A stretch of DNA of 64,000 bases, taken from Lachnospiraceae bacterium. GTDB lineage: Bacteria > Bacillota > Clostridia > Lachnospirales > Lachnospiraceae. The stretch lies in the NCBI GenBank assembly GCA_910575555.1, contig CAJTFX010000002.1, forward strand, positions 245,280 through 309,279. The letters are read 5' to 3'. Position 1 is the first letter of the stretch, and every line of letters begins with the position of its first letter. Positions 49,053 through 58,538 of this stretch are shown in pieces. The position numbers and the translations under genes are program-made. The notes beneath the pieces were generated by a model. That model was not told where the DNA came from. It saw only the letters and a list, made by a program, of their open reading frames with translations, and ran no database searches.

Positions 49053-49896
49053 TTTGCATTTACATTTGACGTTACATCAGCTTCCGAAACAGGGTAAAAT
49101 GTTTTTTTCAAGCGCAGAGAATATGCTGCCCCATTTGGAAGAGCTGGGAATTGAAAAGGGGGTTCTGATGTCCGGAGGGGAAAATACGCCTTTTTCTAAT
49201 AATGAAGAGGTCAGAGCCGTCAGTGAAAGGTTTCCGGACAAATTTGCATGGATGTGCAATCTGGATGAAAAGGATATTGATACTGTTTTCGGCAGGCTTT
49301 CAGAATATAAAGCCCAGGGGGCGGTGGGAATCGGCGAGCTGATGCTCAATAAAAGACTGGATCATCCCTTTTTGGAAACTGTTTTTGCGGCGGCGGAGCA
49401 ACTGAAACTGCCGGTGCTGCTTCATATGAGCCCGGAAGAGGGATACAGTTACGGGGTAGTGGATGAGCCAGGGCTTCCCCTTTTGGAAAAAATGCTGCAG
49501 AAATACCCGAATCTGACAGTGTTAGGACACAGCCAGACTTTTTGGATTGAAATAAGCGCGGATGCGCCAAAGGCAAAGGAAGAGAGAAACCGTTGGGGAG
49601 AGGGGCCGGTTGCGCCGGGAGGACGCGTCCCTGCATTATTTGCAAAATATCCCAATCTTTACGGAGATTTGAGCGCAAACAGCGGCGGGCAGGCCATTAT
49701 GCGCGATCCCAAATTCGGTATTCAATTTTTGGAAACTTATGCCGGACGTCTGTTTTTTGCAACTGATATGATAAACAATGAAATGGTGTTTCCCCTGGGA
49801 GCATGGTTGGAGGAACAGGTCGGCAGCGGAGCATTAAGCGCTGAGGCGTATGAGCAAATCTGCTGGAAAAATGCCCGGCGGATTTTTGGATTATAA
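49039..49896 (+). CDS. Amidohydrolase-2-type metal-dependent hydrolase
   Basis: A 285-residue TIM-barrel hydrolase. The metal motif is KIDLHLHLTL at the very start. Later His and Asp ligands are LPVLLHMSPEEG, LTVLGHSQTFW and LFFATDMINNE. Relatives hydrolyse or decarboxylate ring carboxylates or lactones. It overlaps the transporter gene by 14 bases and lies 17 bases before the carboxylesterase gene. The substrate is probably the compound brought in by the GPH carrier or its hydrolysis product. Confidence 0.88.
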   Translation: MKKIDLHLHLTLHQLPKQGKMFFSSAENMLPHLEELGIEKGVLMSGGENTPFSNNEEVRAVSERFPDKFAWMCNLDEKDIDTVFGRLSEYKAQGAVGIGELMLNKRLDHPFLETVFAAAEQLKLPVLLHMSPEEGYSYGVVDEPGLPLLEKMLQKYPNLTVLGHSQTFWIEISADAPKAKEERNRWGEGPVAPGGRVPALFAKYPNLYGDLSANSGGQAIMRDPKFGIQFLETYAGRLFFATDMINNEMVFPLGAWLEEQVGSGALSAEAYEQICWKNARRIFGL

Positions 49897-49913
49897 AAAG
49901 GAGGAATGGGAAC

Positions 49914-51290
49914 ATGAATACGCAAATCAAGACGCCCTGCGGTGAAATCCGGGGCGCCGCAGAACAGCGGCCGGGAGTGATTGCATTTAAAGGAATCCGT
50001 TATGGAACGGCCGGACGCTTTGAATATCCAAGACTGGTAACTGCCTGGGATGGCATTTATGATGCAACAGAGTATGGAAACTGCAGTTATCAGCCGCGGG
50101 CGTTTTACGATGAAGGCAAGATGTGGGAAAAAGCCTTTTACTATAAGGAATTCCGTAAGGGGGAACATTATACTTACAGTGAAGACTGTTTATTTTTAAA
50201 TATATGGACGCCCAGTGATGCAGCGGAAGAAAGCAGGCTGCCGGTGCTTGTGTACATTCATGGAGGCGGCTTTACAGGCGGGTGCGGCCATGAAAAACAT
50301 TTTGACGGCCCCATCTGGCCGGCCAAAGGCGTAATCGGAGTTACCTTAAATTATCGGTTGGGGCCCCTGGGCTTTATATGCCTGCCGGAGCTGAAAGAAG
50401 AGGCCGGGCATACAGGAAACTATGGATTATATGATCAGCTGACGGCAATCCAGTGGGTCAAAGCCAATATTAAAGCATTTGGCGGCGATCCGGAAAATAT
50501 CACGATTATGGGACAGAGCGCAGGCGCTGTAAGCGTGCAGCAGCATTGCATCAGCCCTTTGTCAGAAAACCTGTTTTCAAAAGCCGTAATGAGCAGCGGC
50601 GGCGGAGTGAGCCCTGTATTTGATGCAAAGGCGGCGCCGGAAACCAATTACGGGTTCTGGAAAAAGGTGATGGAGCTTGCAGGCTGTGAAACACTGAACG
50701 AATTCCGCGAGATTGATGCGGAGAAATTATTTGGGGCATGGGATACCGTTAAATCTGAAAATCCCCGGAATCCAATGTTATGCGGGCCGTGTGTGGACGG
50801 CGTGTACCTTATTCAGACAGTTTCTGAGGCGTTCAGCAGTCAGCGGCAGAAAAATATTCCCTATATGCTCGGCAGCACAAGCCATGATATAGCGCCGCCT
50901 GTGCTGTTTCAGATGGCAAGAGACTGGTGCGCCAGGCAGGCCGTTCAGGGAAAACAGGAGAGTTACGCCTGGCTGTTTGACCGTATGCTTCCCGGAGATG
51001 AAAGAGGCGCATGGCATTCCAGTGATCTCTGGTACTGGTTCGGCACCTTAAAAAATTGCTGGCGGCCGTTTACAGCCCATGATGAAATGCTTTCTGAGGT
51101 GATGACGGAGTATTTATGCAATTTTGCAAAAAGCGGCAGTCCCAATGGCAGAGGGCTGCCGGAGTGGAAGCCGGTGACTGAGAAAAAAGGTCATGTGCTG
51201 CGATGGGGCGAGGAAGAGATCCGGATGGGTGATGTGGATATGGAATGGCTGTATGAAATCATGAGAACAAATGTCGCAGTGGGCGAGTAA
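49914..51290 (+). CDS. Type B carboxylesterase
   Basis: A 458-residue esterase of the carboxylesterase/cholinesterase group. Signs are FKGIRYGTAGRFEYP at the start, EDCLFLNIWTP, the oxyanion motif VYIHGGGFTGG and the nucleophile motif ITIMGQSAGAVSVQQH. The catalytic His is probably that of PFTAHDEML in the late part. AAGGAGG precedes the ATG. No signal peptide is seen, so it acts in the cytoplasm after import. It ends the AraC-GPH-amidohydrolase set, which therefore looks like a pathway for an ester-bearing plant or host compound. Confidence 0.9.
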   Translation: MNTQIKTPCGEIRGAAEQRPGVIAFKGIRYGTAGRFEYPRLVTAWDGIYDATEYGNCSYQPRAFYDEGKMWEKAFYYKEFRKGEHYTYSEDCLFLNIWTPSDAAEESRLPVLVYIHGGGFTGGCGHEKHFDGPIWPAKGVIGVTLNYRLGPLGFICLPELKEEAGHTGNYGLYDQLTAIQWVKANIKAFGGDPENITIMGQSAGAVSVQQHCISPLSENLFSKAVMSSGGGVSPVFDAKAAPETNYGFWKKVMELAGCETLNEFREIDAEKLFGAWDTVKSENPRNPMLCGPCVDGVYLIQTVSEAFSSQRQKNIPYMLGSTSHDIAPPVLFQMARDWCARQAVQGKQESYAWLFDRMLPGDERGAWHSSDLWYWFGTLKNCWRPFTAHDEMLSEVMTEYLCNFAKSGSPNGRGLPEWKPVTEKKGHVLRWGEEEIRMGDVDMEWLYEIMRTNVAVGE

Positions 51291-51312
51291 TGGCAGGCTC
51301 TGATGGTTTTTC

Positions 51313-51341
51313 TTGAAAAAAACTCTCCGTAATGATACAAT
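51313..51341 (+). promoter_or_regulatory. Promoter of rpoN
   Basis: TTGAAA (51313-51318) and TACAAT (51336-51341) are 17 bases apart, about 70 bases before the start codon. Confidence 0.7.
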
Positions 51342-51412
51342 TTTTATAATTACAAGTCAGGAACGGTACGGATTATTTCGGTACAGTTCTCAGATAAGCG
51401 GAGGGAAATCTT

Positions 51413-52780
51413 ATGGGAATCCAATCAGAACAAAGTCAAAAGCAGATGATGCCCCAGAAAATGCTCCAGTCCGTTGAGATCCTTCAGATGAATGCCCAGG
51501 AACTGGCGGAATATATCCGGGAATTGTCACTGGAGAATCCGGTTGTGGACATAGAAGAGGCTGCGGCAGAGGATAAGGGAAAAGAGCGTGACCGGAAATT
51601 GGAATGGCTGGCAAGCCTGGATGAGCAGAACAGGACGTATTACCAGTATGACCGGAGAGATAAAGAAGATTATATGAATAATATCGGCGCAAAAGAGGGG
51701 GAGACGTTAAAAGACGCGCTGATGCTTCAGCTCATCGGCAATGGATATTCGGAACTCGAGATGGCTGTCTTTGAATATATTGCCGATTCCCTTAATTCCA
51801 GCGGATATTATACGGAAGGCCTGGAGGCGCCTGCCATCCGGTTTGGGATAACGGAAGAAGAAGCGGCTGCCTGTCTGGAAGTAATGAAGAGACTGGAGCC
51901 TGCCGGAGTTTGCGCAGGCTCCCTGAAAGAATGCATGACAAGGCAGATTGACCGGCTGGGGGAGGGGTATGAGACCGAACGGGCCATGGCGGAGAATTAT
52001 CTGGAACTGCTGGGAAAGAATCAGCTTCCTGCCATTGCCAAAAAGATGAAGATTTCTCTGGAACAGGTGAAGAAAGCGGCAGAGAATATTAAAAAACTGA
52101 ATCCAAGGCCGGCCCAGGGGTTTGACAGCGGCGGAATGATGCGCTACATTGTTCCGGACGTAACCATTGTAAAATTTCAGGATCGGTTTGAGATTCTGCA
52201 GAACAGTTATGCCTATCCTGGAATTCAGATAAATCAGGAATATCTGCAGATGCTGGAAACAGACTGCGGCAAAGAAGCGAGGGAATATCTGAACGGGAAA
52301 ATCCATCAGGCCAGACAGGTGCAGGAAGCCATCGAAAAGAGAGGTTTTATGCTGCTTAATCTGGCAAAATGCCTGATGGAAGTCCAGGGGGACTTCTTTT
52401 TGTACGGGCCCAAATCCCTCCGGTCGTTTATGATGAAGGAAGCCGCTGAGCGGCTGTCCGTCCACGAATCCACCATAAGCCGCGCTGTAAAAGGCAAGTA
52501 CCTGCAGTGCAGCTGGGGCGTTTATCCCTTCAGTTATTTTTTTTCCAGAGGATTAAAGCAGCCGTCCGGAAATCTTCAGGAAAAAGAGGACATGTCAGCG
52601 GTACGGATTCAGCAAAGGCTGAAAGAATTGATGGAAGAAGAGGATAAATACGCTCCCTACTCGGATCAGCAGCTGAAAGAACGGTTGGAGCAGGAAGGTA
52701 TTGTGATTTCCCGCCGCACTGTGGTGAAATACCGGGAAGCCATGGGCATTTCCAACAGCAGGGGAAGAAAGCAGTTTTAA
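51413..52780 (+). CDS. rpoN: RNA polymerase sigma-54 factor
   Basis: A 455-residue sigma-54. Region I begins QKMLQSVEILQMNAQELAEYI. The core-binding part has RLEPAGVCAGSLKECM and LNPRPAQGFDSGGMMRYIVPDV. The DNA-binding part has HESTISRAVKGKYLQ, and the RpoN box appears as SRRTVVKYREAMGI. GGAGGG lies 6 bases before the ATG. No enhancer-binding activator is in the window, so its targets cannot be named. It stands alone with its own promoter, and a long foldback lies just after it. Confidence 0.94.
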   Translation: MGIQSEQSQKQMMPQKMLQSVEILQMNAQELAEYIRELSLENPVVDIEEAAAEDKGKERDRKLEWLASLDEQNRTYYQYDRRDKEDYMNNIGAKEGETLKDALMLQLIGNGYSELEMAVFEYIADSLNSSGYYTEGLEAPAIRFGITEEEAAACLEVMKRLEPAGVCAGSLKECMTRQIDRLGEGYETERAMAENYLELLGKNQLPAIAKKMKISLEQVKKAAENIKKLNPRPAQGFDSGGMMRYIVPDVTIVKFQDRFEILQNSYAYPGIQINQEYLQMLETDCGKEAREYLNGKIHQARQVQEAIEKRGFMLLNLAKCLMEVQGDFFLYGPKSLRSFMMKEAAERLSVHESTISRAVKGKYLQCSWGVYPFSYFFSRGLKQPSGNLQEKEDMSAVRIQQRLKELMEEEDKYAPYSDQQLKERLEQEGIVISRRTVVKYREAMGISNSRGRKQF

Positions 52781-52812
52781 AGAGAATAGAGCAGCAGAGG
52801 GCTTCGATATAC

Positions 52813-52920
52813 AAAAAAGGGCTGCTGCATTAAGAAGTAAACATACAAGATATAATATTTTGCAAATAGAAATTATACCATATCTTGCAGTTGTGTTTCT
52901 TAATGCGGCAGCGCTTTTTT
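52813..52920. terminator. Long bidirectional foldback terminator between rpoN and the VOC gene
   Basis: Left arm from 52821 (GCTGCTGCATTAAGAAG, then CATACAAGATATAAT) pairs with the right arm ending at 52912 (ATCTTGCAG then TTTCTTAATGCGGCAGC). A runs lie on the left and T runs on the right, so it can end transcripts from both convergent genes. A half-copy lies at 36970. Confidence 0.8.
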
Positions 52921-52954
52921 GTCTGTATCCCAACACAGAATAGTTGCCCGGCAA

Positions 52955-53326
52955 TCAGTCTCTCACCGGCACCACTTCCAACCAGTAACCGTCAGGAGCA
53001 GATACAAAATAAATACCCATTGCAGGATTTTCATAACAGATACATCCCATAGCCTCATGTTTTGCATGGGCGGCTTCATAGTCGTCCGTCTGGAACGCCA
53101 GATGGAATTCGCATTCCCCTAAATCGTAAGGCCCTTCTTTTTCTTTGAGCCAGGTTAATTCCAGGCAGAAATCGCTTTCTTCGTTGGACAGGTATACAAT
53201 GATATAGCTGCCGTCTTTGGCCTCCTTGCGGCGCACTTCAGTCAGGCCGAAGGCTTCCTGATAGAAATCCATGGATTTCTGTAAATCCTGTACGTTGTAG
53301 TTTTCGTGAAACATTTTAAATTTCAT
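52955..53326 (-). CDS. VOC-family (glyoxalase-like) protein
   Basis: A 123-residue single-domain VOC protein. It starts FKMFHENYNVQDLQKSMDFY and has FYQEAFGLTEVRRKEAKDG and, at the end, YFVSAPDGYWLEVVPVRD with the metal-ligand Glu. His at the start (FHENYNV) is the other ligand. This layout fits lactoylglutathione lyase-like enzymes, but glutathione is not expected in most Clostridia, so the substrate is unknown. The start at 53326 has GAGGAGG upstream. It overlaps the end of the LysR gene by 11 bases, so it is the target or partner of that regulator. Confidence 0.86.
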   Translation of the reverse strand: MKFKMFHENYNVQDLQKSMDFYQEAFGLTEVRRKEAKDGSYIIVYLSNEESDFCLELTWLKEKEGPYDLGECEFHLAFQTDDYEAAHAKHEAMGCICYENPAMGIYFVSAPDGYWLEVVPVRD

Positions 53327-54224
53327 GGTAATCCTCCTCACAGTATGTAGGTAATAATTTTAAAAATTCGCCGGCGGATGGGGACAGGGGCAGTCCGGGA
53401 TTTACGGCAGCCACAATCCGGCGGGCCGGCATAGGTTCTTCTGTTTTAAGAATGCACAGATCCGTCATGTCTTTGGTCAGGCAGTAATCAGGGATAAAGG
53501 CAATGCCGATTCCGATTTTGGCCAGATCAATTAATAAATCGTTGCTGCTGAGCTCCGCTTCCGGAATCAGCTCCAGTTGGCGCTGCAGAAATAAATGCTG
53601 CAGAAATTCACTGGTGGCGCATTTTTTGTCCAGCATTAAAATGGGGTACTGATTCAGTTCAGCGAAAGAAACAGTCTGCTGCTCAAAGGGAAAGCAGGCA
53701 GGATTTGCAATGAACACATCTGTAAAAGAGGCAACTGTTTTCTGAATATAAGAACTGCTGAGCCTTGAGTTTGGGAAATTGGTGACAATCAGGTCAACCT
53801 TGCCCTGGGTCAGCAAATCCGCGCAGCGCAGGGAAGTGGCGTTGGTCACTTTAATAGGCACCTGGGGAAATTTTTCATGGAACTGCTTTAAAAAAGGCGC
53901 CAGAAAATAACGGCAAATCGTGTCGTTGGCGCCGATATGAAGCCGTCCAAGCCCAAGGGTGCTGGAATCAATCAGCTGATGCTCGCCCCGCTCTATCAGG
54001 TTGACGGCAGGTTCTATATGCTTTAACAGCAGCTCGCCTGCAAGCGTCAGCTTTACTTTTTTGGTGCTGCGGATAAACAAAGGCTGCTCCAGCTTACGCT
54101 CCAGCGTTTTAATGGACTGGCTCACTGCCGACTGGGAAATGAACAATTTCCTGGAAGCCTCGGAAAAGCTGAGAGAAGACGCCACCTGATAGAATACCTT
54201 GTACAGTTCATAATTAATATCCAT
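53316..54224 (-). CDS. LysR-family transcriptional regulator
   Basis: A 302-residue LysR regulator. The helix-turn-helix is SFSEASRKLFISQSAVSQSI with TLERKLEQPLFIRSTKKVKLT following. The effector domain (about 90-295) has LHIGANDTICRYFLAPFL and a hinge. It is transcribed from a full consensus promoter overlapped by a dyad, which suggests autoregulation. It is followed, with overlap, by the VOC gene. Purine genes lie divergently, but nothing shows that LysR controls them. Confidence 0.93.
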   Translation of the reverse strand: MDINYELYKVFYQVASSLSFSEASRKLFISQSAVSQSIKTLERKLEQPLFIRSTKKVKLTLAGELLLKHIEPAVNLIERGEHQLIDSSTLGLGRLHIGANDTICRYFLAPFLKQFHEKFPQVPIKVTNATSLRCADLLTQGKVDLIVTNFPNSRLSSSYIQKTVASFTDVFIANPACFPFEQQTVSFAELNQYPILMLDKKCATSEFLQHLFLQRQLELIPEAELSSNDLLIDLAKIGIGIAFIPDYCLTKDMTDLCILKTEEPMPARRIVAAVNPGLPLSPSAGEFLKLLPTYCEEDYHEI

Positions 54225-54272
54225 AAGAGCCTCCTTGCTGAAAAACAGAAGTACTATAAGTAAAAATCCAAT

Positions 54273-54304
54273 ATAATTATAAGCATAGATTATAATTATG
54301 TCAA
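54273..54304 (-). promoter_or_regulatory. Consensus promoter and dyad of the LysR gene
   Basis: On the minus strand TTGACA (54299-54304) and TATAAT (54276-54281) are 17 bases apart. The perfect dyad ATAATTATAA-N7-TTATAATTAT (54273-54299) spans the -10 box and spacer. A regulator bound there would block RNA polymerase. The rest of the 328-base gap to purL is AT-rich, with no gene seen. Confidence 0.85.
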
Positions 54305-54434
54305 TGACAGAGGAATACTTTTTCTTTCTTCCCGGTAAAATATGTGATAAAATATAGAAATGAAAACAGATTGTCTTTTGAAAAAAGGTAGAAAATAAAT
54401 AAGTAATACTTATGAATAGAATTAAATATATTAA

Positions 54435-54473
54435 TTGTTCTAATTAAATTCAGCATGTTATACTACTTATAAT
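54435..54473 (+). promoter_or_regulatory. Likely promoter region of purL
   Basis: TTGTTC (54435-54440) with TATACT (54459-54464) is 18 bases apart; a second -10 candidate TATAAT lies at 54468-54473. Either would start transcription about 75-85 bases before the ATG at 54553. No purine riboswitch is recognised in the leader. Confidence 0.5.
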
Positions 54474-54552
54474 GAAACTGTAAATCAGCCCAAACCGCCG
54501 CGGAATTACATGCAGTATGTATTTCATGACGGCCCAATGCCAGGAGGGAATT

Positions 54553-57500
54553 ATGAGCGACGTAAGACGAATTTTTGTGGAAAAAAAGCCTGATTTTGCA
54601 ATTCAGGCAAAAGAGCTGCAGTCAGAAATCAGAAGTTATCTGGGAATCCGGACAGTTACCGGAGTCCGTGTGCTGATCCGCTATGATGTGGAGCATCTGT
54701 CAGAAGAGACATATCAAAAAGCGCTGGCCACGGTGTTTTCTGAGCCGCCGGTGGATGATGTTTATGAAGAAACCTTTGACCCGAAGAATGCCCGGGTATT
54801 CAGCGTGGAATATCTGCCGGGCCAGTACGATCAGCGGGCGGATTCCGCAGAACAGTGCGTGAAGCTGTTAAATGAAACGGAAGAGCCTGTGATCCGCACG
54901 GCAACCACATATGTAATAGAAGGAGAAGTGACTGCAGAGCAGTTAGAGGCAATCAAAAAGCACTGCATCAATCCGGTGGATTCCAGAGAAACCGGCATGG
55001 AAAAGCCCCTGACCCTGGAAGAATCTTTTGAGGAACCGGAGGATGTGAAGATTTTAGACGGATTTACCGGTATGGCAGAAGCAGATTTGAAAAATCTCTA
55101 CGATTCTTTCGGACTTGCCATGACGTTTAAAGATTTTCTGCACATACAGAAGTATTTCAGAGAAGAAGAAACCCGGGACCCTTCCATGACGGAAATCCGT
55201 GTGCTGGATACGTACTGGTCTGATCACTGCCGCCATACCACTTTTTCTACGGAATTAAAAGAGGTTGCGTTTCAGGACGGATTCTACCGTCAGCCGATGA
55301 TGGACACATGGGAGGATTATCAGAATACCCATAAAGAATTGTATCAGGGACGGAAGGATAAATTTGTCTGCCTGATGGATCTTGCGCTGATGGCCATGAA
55401 GCGGCTGAAAAAAGAAGGAAAATTAGAGGATCAGGAAGAATCCGATGAAATCAATGCATGTTCCATTGTGGTTCCGGTGGAAGTGGACGGGCAGACCGAA
55501 GAATGGCTGGTGAATTTTAAAAACGAAACACACAATCATCCCACGGAAATCGAGCCTTTCGGCGGCGCGGCCACCTGCCTGGGCGGAGCCATCCGAGATC
55601 CCCTTTCCGGCCGGACTTATGTGTACCAGGCAATGCGTGTCACCGGCGCGGCAGATCCCACCCGTTCCGTATCAGAAACCATGGAAGGCAAGCTTCCCCA
55701 GAAAAAACTGGTCCGGCAGGCGGCCCATGGATACAGTTCTTACGGCAACCAGATTGGTCTGGCAACCGGATATGTAAAGGAAATTTATCATCCTGATTAT
55801 GCGGCAAAACGTATGGAAATCGGCGCGGTGATGGGAGCGGCTCCAAGACGCGCGGTTCAGCGTCTGACTTCCGATCCGGGAGATGTGATTATTCTGCTGG
55901 GGGGACGGACCGGACGTGACGGAATCGGCGGCGCCACAGGCTCCTCCAAGGCCCACAATACAGAATCCACCGCCGTGTGCGGCGCAGAAGTGCAGAAGGG
56001 CAATCCGCCCACAGAGCGTAAGATTCAGCGTCTCTTCCGCCGGGAAGAGGTGGCCCATGTGATTAAAAAATGCAATGATTTCGGCGCAGGCGGCGTATCA
56101 GTGGCAATCGGCGAACTGGCAGACGGGCTGCGGGTTCAGCTAGATAAGGTTCCGAAAAAATATGCCGGTTTGGACGGAACGGAAATTGCCATTTCTGAAT
56201 CCCAGGAGCGTATGGCAGTTGTGGTTGCTCCAAAAGATGTGCGGCAGTTTCTGGATTATGCAGGGGAAGAGAATCTGGAAGCCGTTGAAGTAGCGGTGGT
56301 CACAGAAGAGCCAAGACTGGTTTTGGAATGGAGAGGCAAAGAAATTGTAAACATTTCCAGAGCATTTTTAAACACCAACGGCGCTCACCAGGAAACCAGG
56401 GTGTCTGTGGACATTCCTTCCAAAGAAGATAATTTCTTTGAGAAAAAAGAGATTCCCGCTGTTGCCAGGGCCCTGGAAGCGGGAGACGTGAAAAAAGCCT
56501 GGCTTGCCGCTCTGTCTGATTTAAATGTATGCTCCCAGAAAGGACTCGTAGAAATGTTTGACGGTTCCATCGGCGCAGGCAGCGTATTGATGCCTTACGG
56601 CGGAAAATATCAGCTGACAGAAACCCAGAGCATGGTGGCGAAGCTTCCGGTGGACAAAGGAGCATGCGATGCGGTTACCATGATGGCGTATGGCTTCGAT
56701 CCAAAGCTGTCCTCCTGGAGCCCCTATCACGGTGCGGTTTATGCAGTATTGGAATCTATGGCAAGGATTGTGGCGGCAGGCGGAGATTATAAAAAAATAC
56801 GTTTTACGTTCCAGGAGTATTTCCGCAGGATGAGCGAAGATCCCAGCCGTTGGAGCCAGCCTTTTGCAGCTCTTTTGGGAGCGTACAGCGCCCAGATTGG
56901 CTTTGGGCTTCCGTCCATCGGAGGAAAAGATTCCATGTCCGGAACCTTCAATGATATTGATGTGCCGCCTACCCTGGTGTCTTTTGCCGTGGACGTGGCG
57001 AAAGAGCAGGATATCATAACGCCGGAGCTGAAACAGCCGGGCAATAAGATTATGATATTTAAAATTGCCATAGATGAATATGATTTGCCGGTTTATGGAC
57101 AGGTGATGAAATTATACGACGCCATTCATTCCCTGATTCAGCAGAAAGCCATTGTATCTGCCTATGCCCTGGACGGAAAAGGCATTGCAGCCGCTGTCAG
57201 CAAAATGGCATTCGGAAATAAACTGGGCGTTACCATGGAGCAGGATGTATGCGAAGATTGTATGTTTGCGCCCCATTTTGGCAAGCTGATTGCGGAAGTT
57301 CCCGCAGATAAAGTGGATTTGGCAAAAGAAACTATTTGTGCAGCCATGAAGGATTATGAAAAGTCAGAATCGGACTGCGGACATCTGTCTTACTGCAGGG
57401 TCATCGGCGAGGTAAATGAACTGCAGAAATTTATTTACGGCGATACTGTAATTACCATGGAAGAGGCCATCGGCGCATGGACCGGCACACTGGAAAAAGT

Positions 57501-58389
57501 ATTCCCAACCGTTGCGGTGGAACGTAAAGAAGAACTGGAAACCGATGTGTTCCATACGGAAAATATCTATGTGTGCAGACATAAGACGGCAAGGCCGAAG
57601 GTATTTATTCCGGTGTTCCCGGGAACCAACTGTGAATATGACAGCGCCAAAGCTTTTGAACGGGCCGGAGCCGACGCCATTGTAAAAGTATTTAAGAATT
57701 TAAGCGCAGAAGATATCAGAGATTCTGTGGATGTGTTTGTCAAAGCCATTGAACAGTCTCAGATTATTATGTTCCCAGGCGGTTTTTCCGCCGGAGACGA
57801 GCCGGAAGGAAGCGCAAAATTCTTTGCCACCGCATTCCGCAATGAGAAAATGGCGGAGGCAGTGAACCGGCTGCTGCAGCAGAGAGACGGCCTGATGCTG
57901 GGCATCTGCAACGGATTCCAGGCATTGATTAAACTGGGCCTGGTGCCTTACGGAGAAATCCGTCAGCAAAGCGAAGATTCTCCCACATTGACTTACAATA
58001 CCATCGGCCGCCATATTTCCAAAATGGTATATACCAAAGTGGTAACCGACAAATCTCCCTGGCTGGCCCAGGCAGAATTAGGAAAAATTTACTGCAATCC
58101 GGCCTCCCACGGAGAAGGACGTTTTGTTGCTCCCAGAGAATGGCTGGACAAGCTGTTTGCAAACGGCCAGGTGGCAACCCAGTATGTCAATGAAGCAGGC
58201 ATGCCTACCATGGAGGAAGAGTGGAACATCAACGGTTCTTATCTGGCAATTGAAGGAATCACAAGTCCGGACGGAAGAGTTCTGGGCAAGATGGCCCATT
58301 CAGAACGCCGGGGCCAGAGCGTGGCTGTAAATATCTACGGAGAACAGGATATGAAGCTGTTTGAAAGCGGCGTGGCATATTTTAAATAA
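54553..58389 (+). CDS. purL: Phosphoribosylformylglycinamidine synthase, single chain
   Basis: Converts FGAR, glutamine and ATP to FGAM in purine synthesis. The 1278-residue protein joins the synthetase and glutaminase parts that many Firmicutes keep as PurS, PurL and PurQ. Signs are YWSDHCRHTTFSTEL, FKNETHNHPTEIEPFGGAATC and SIGGKDSMSGTF. The glutaminase domain at the end has IPVFPGTNCEYDSAKAFE, the nucleophile in LGICNGFQALIKLG and SHGEGRF. The start at 54553 has GGAGGG 5 bases upstream; the frame is open 36 bases earlier. No other pur gene is adjacent. Confidence 0.96.
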   Translation: MSDVRRIFVEKKPDFAIQAKELQSEIRSYLGIRTVTGVRVLIRYDVEHLSEETYQKALATVFSEPPVDDVYEETFDPKNARVFSVEYLPGQYDQRADSAEQCVKLLNETEEPVIRTATTYVIEGEVTAEQLEAIKKHCINPVDSRETGMEKPLTLEESFEEPEDVKILDGFTGMAEADLKNLYDSFGLAMTFKDFLHIQKYFREEETRDPSMTEIRVLDTYWSDHCRHTTFSTELKEVAFQDGFYRQPMMDTWEDYQNTHKELYQGRKDKFVCLMDLALMAMKRLKKEGKLEDQEESDEINACSIVVPVEVDGQTEEWLVNFKNETHNHPTEIEPFGGAATCLGGAIRDPLSGRTYVYQAMRVTGAADPTRSVSETMEGKLPQKKLVRQAAHGYSSYGNQIGLATGYVKEIYHPDYAAKRMEIGAVMGAAPRRAVQRLTSDPGDVIILLGGRTGRDGIGGATGSSKAHNTESTAVCGAEVQKGNPPTERKIQRLFRREEVAHVIKKCNDFGAGGVSVAIGELADGLRVQLDKVPKKYAGLDGTEIAISESQERMAVVVAPKDVRQFLDYAGEENLEAVEVAVVTEEPRLVLEWRGKEIVNISRAFLNTNGAHQETRVSVDIPSKEDNFFEKKEIPAVARALEAGDVKKAWLAALSDLNVCSQKGLVEMFDGSIGAGSVLMPYGGKYQLTETQSMVAKLPVDKGACDAVTMMAYGFDPKLSSWSPYHGAVYAVLESMARIVAAGGDYKKIRFTFQEYFRRMSEDPSRWSQPFAALLGAYSAQIGFGLPSIGGKDSMSGTFNDIDVPPTLVSFAVDVAKEQDIITPELKQPGNKIMIFKIAIDEYDLPVYGQVMKLYDAIHSLIQQKAIVSAYALDGKGIAAAVSKMAFGNKLGVTMEQDVCEDCMFAPHFGKLIAEVPADKVDLAKETICAAMKDYEKSESDCGHLSYCRVIGEVNELQKFIYGDTVITMEEAIGAWTGTLEKVFPTVAVERKEELETDVFHTENIYVCRHKTARPKVFIPVFPGTNCEYDSAKAFERAGADAIVKVFKNLSAEDIRDSVDVFVKAIEQSQIIMFPGGFSAGDEPEGSAKFFATAFRNEKMAEAVNRLLQQRDGLMLGICNGFQALIKLGLVPYGEIRQQSEDSPTLTYNTIGRHISKMVYTKVVTDKSPWLAQAELGKIYCNPASHGEGRFVAPREWLDKLFANGQVATQYVNEAGMPTMEEEWNINGSYLAIEGITSPDGRVLGKMAHSERRGQSVAVNIYGEQDMKLFESGVAYFK

Positions 58390-58400
58390 GCAGAGTTTTG

Positions 58401-58462
58401 AAAGAACTGCCGAACAATAACTTGTGCAAAACGGTACAGGATATTTTCCGGCAGTTCTTTTT
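58401..58462 (+). terminator. Terminator of purL
   Basis: AAAGAACTGCCG (58401-58412) and CGGCAGTTCTTT (58449-58460) form a perfect 12-base stem with a long loop and a short T run, 12 bases after the stop codon. Confidence 0.8.
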
Positions 58463-58538
58463 AGTTCATTGATATTGACATGTGTATATAAAAATGCTGA
58501 TATATGTGTAATAAAAAATGCAGTCAGAGGGGATGAAA

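Noticed and set aside
54305..54552. Purine riboswitch in the purL leader
   Set aside because: The leader after the likely promoter is only about 75-85 bases, and the conserved loops of the guanine/adenine riboswitch were not found.
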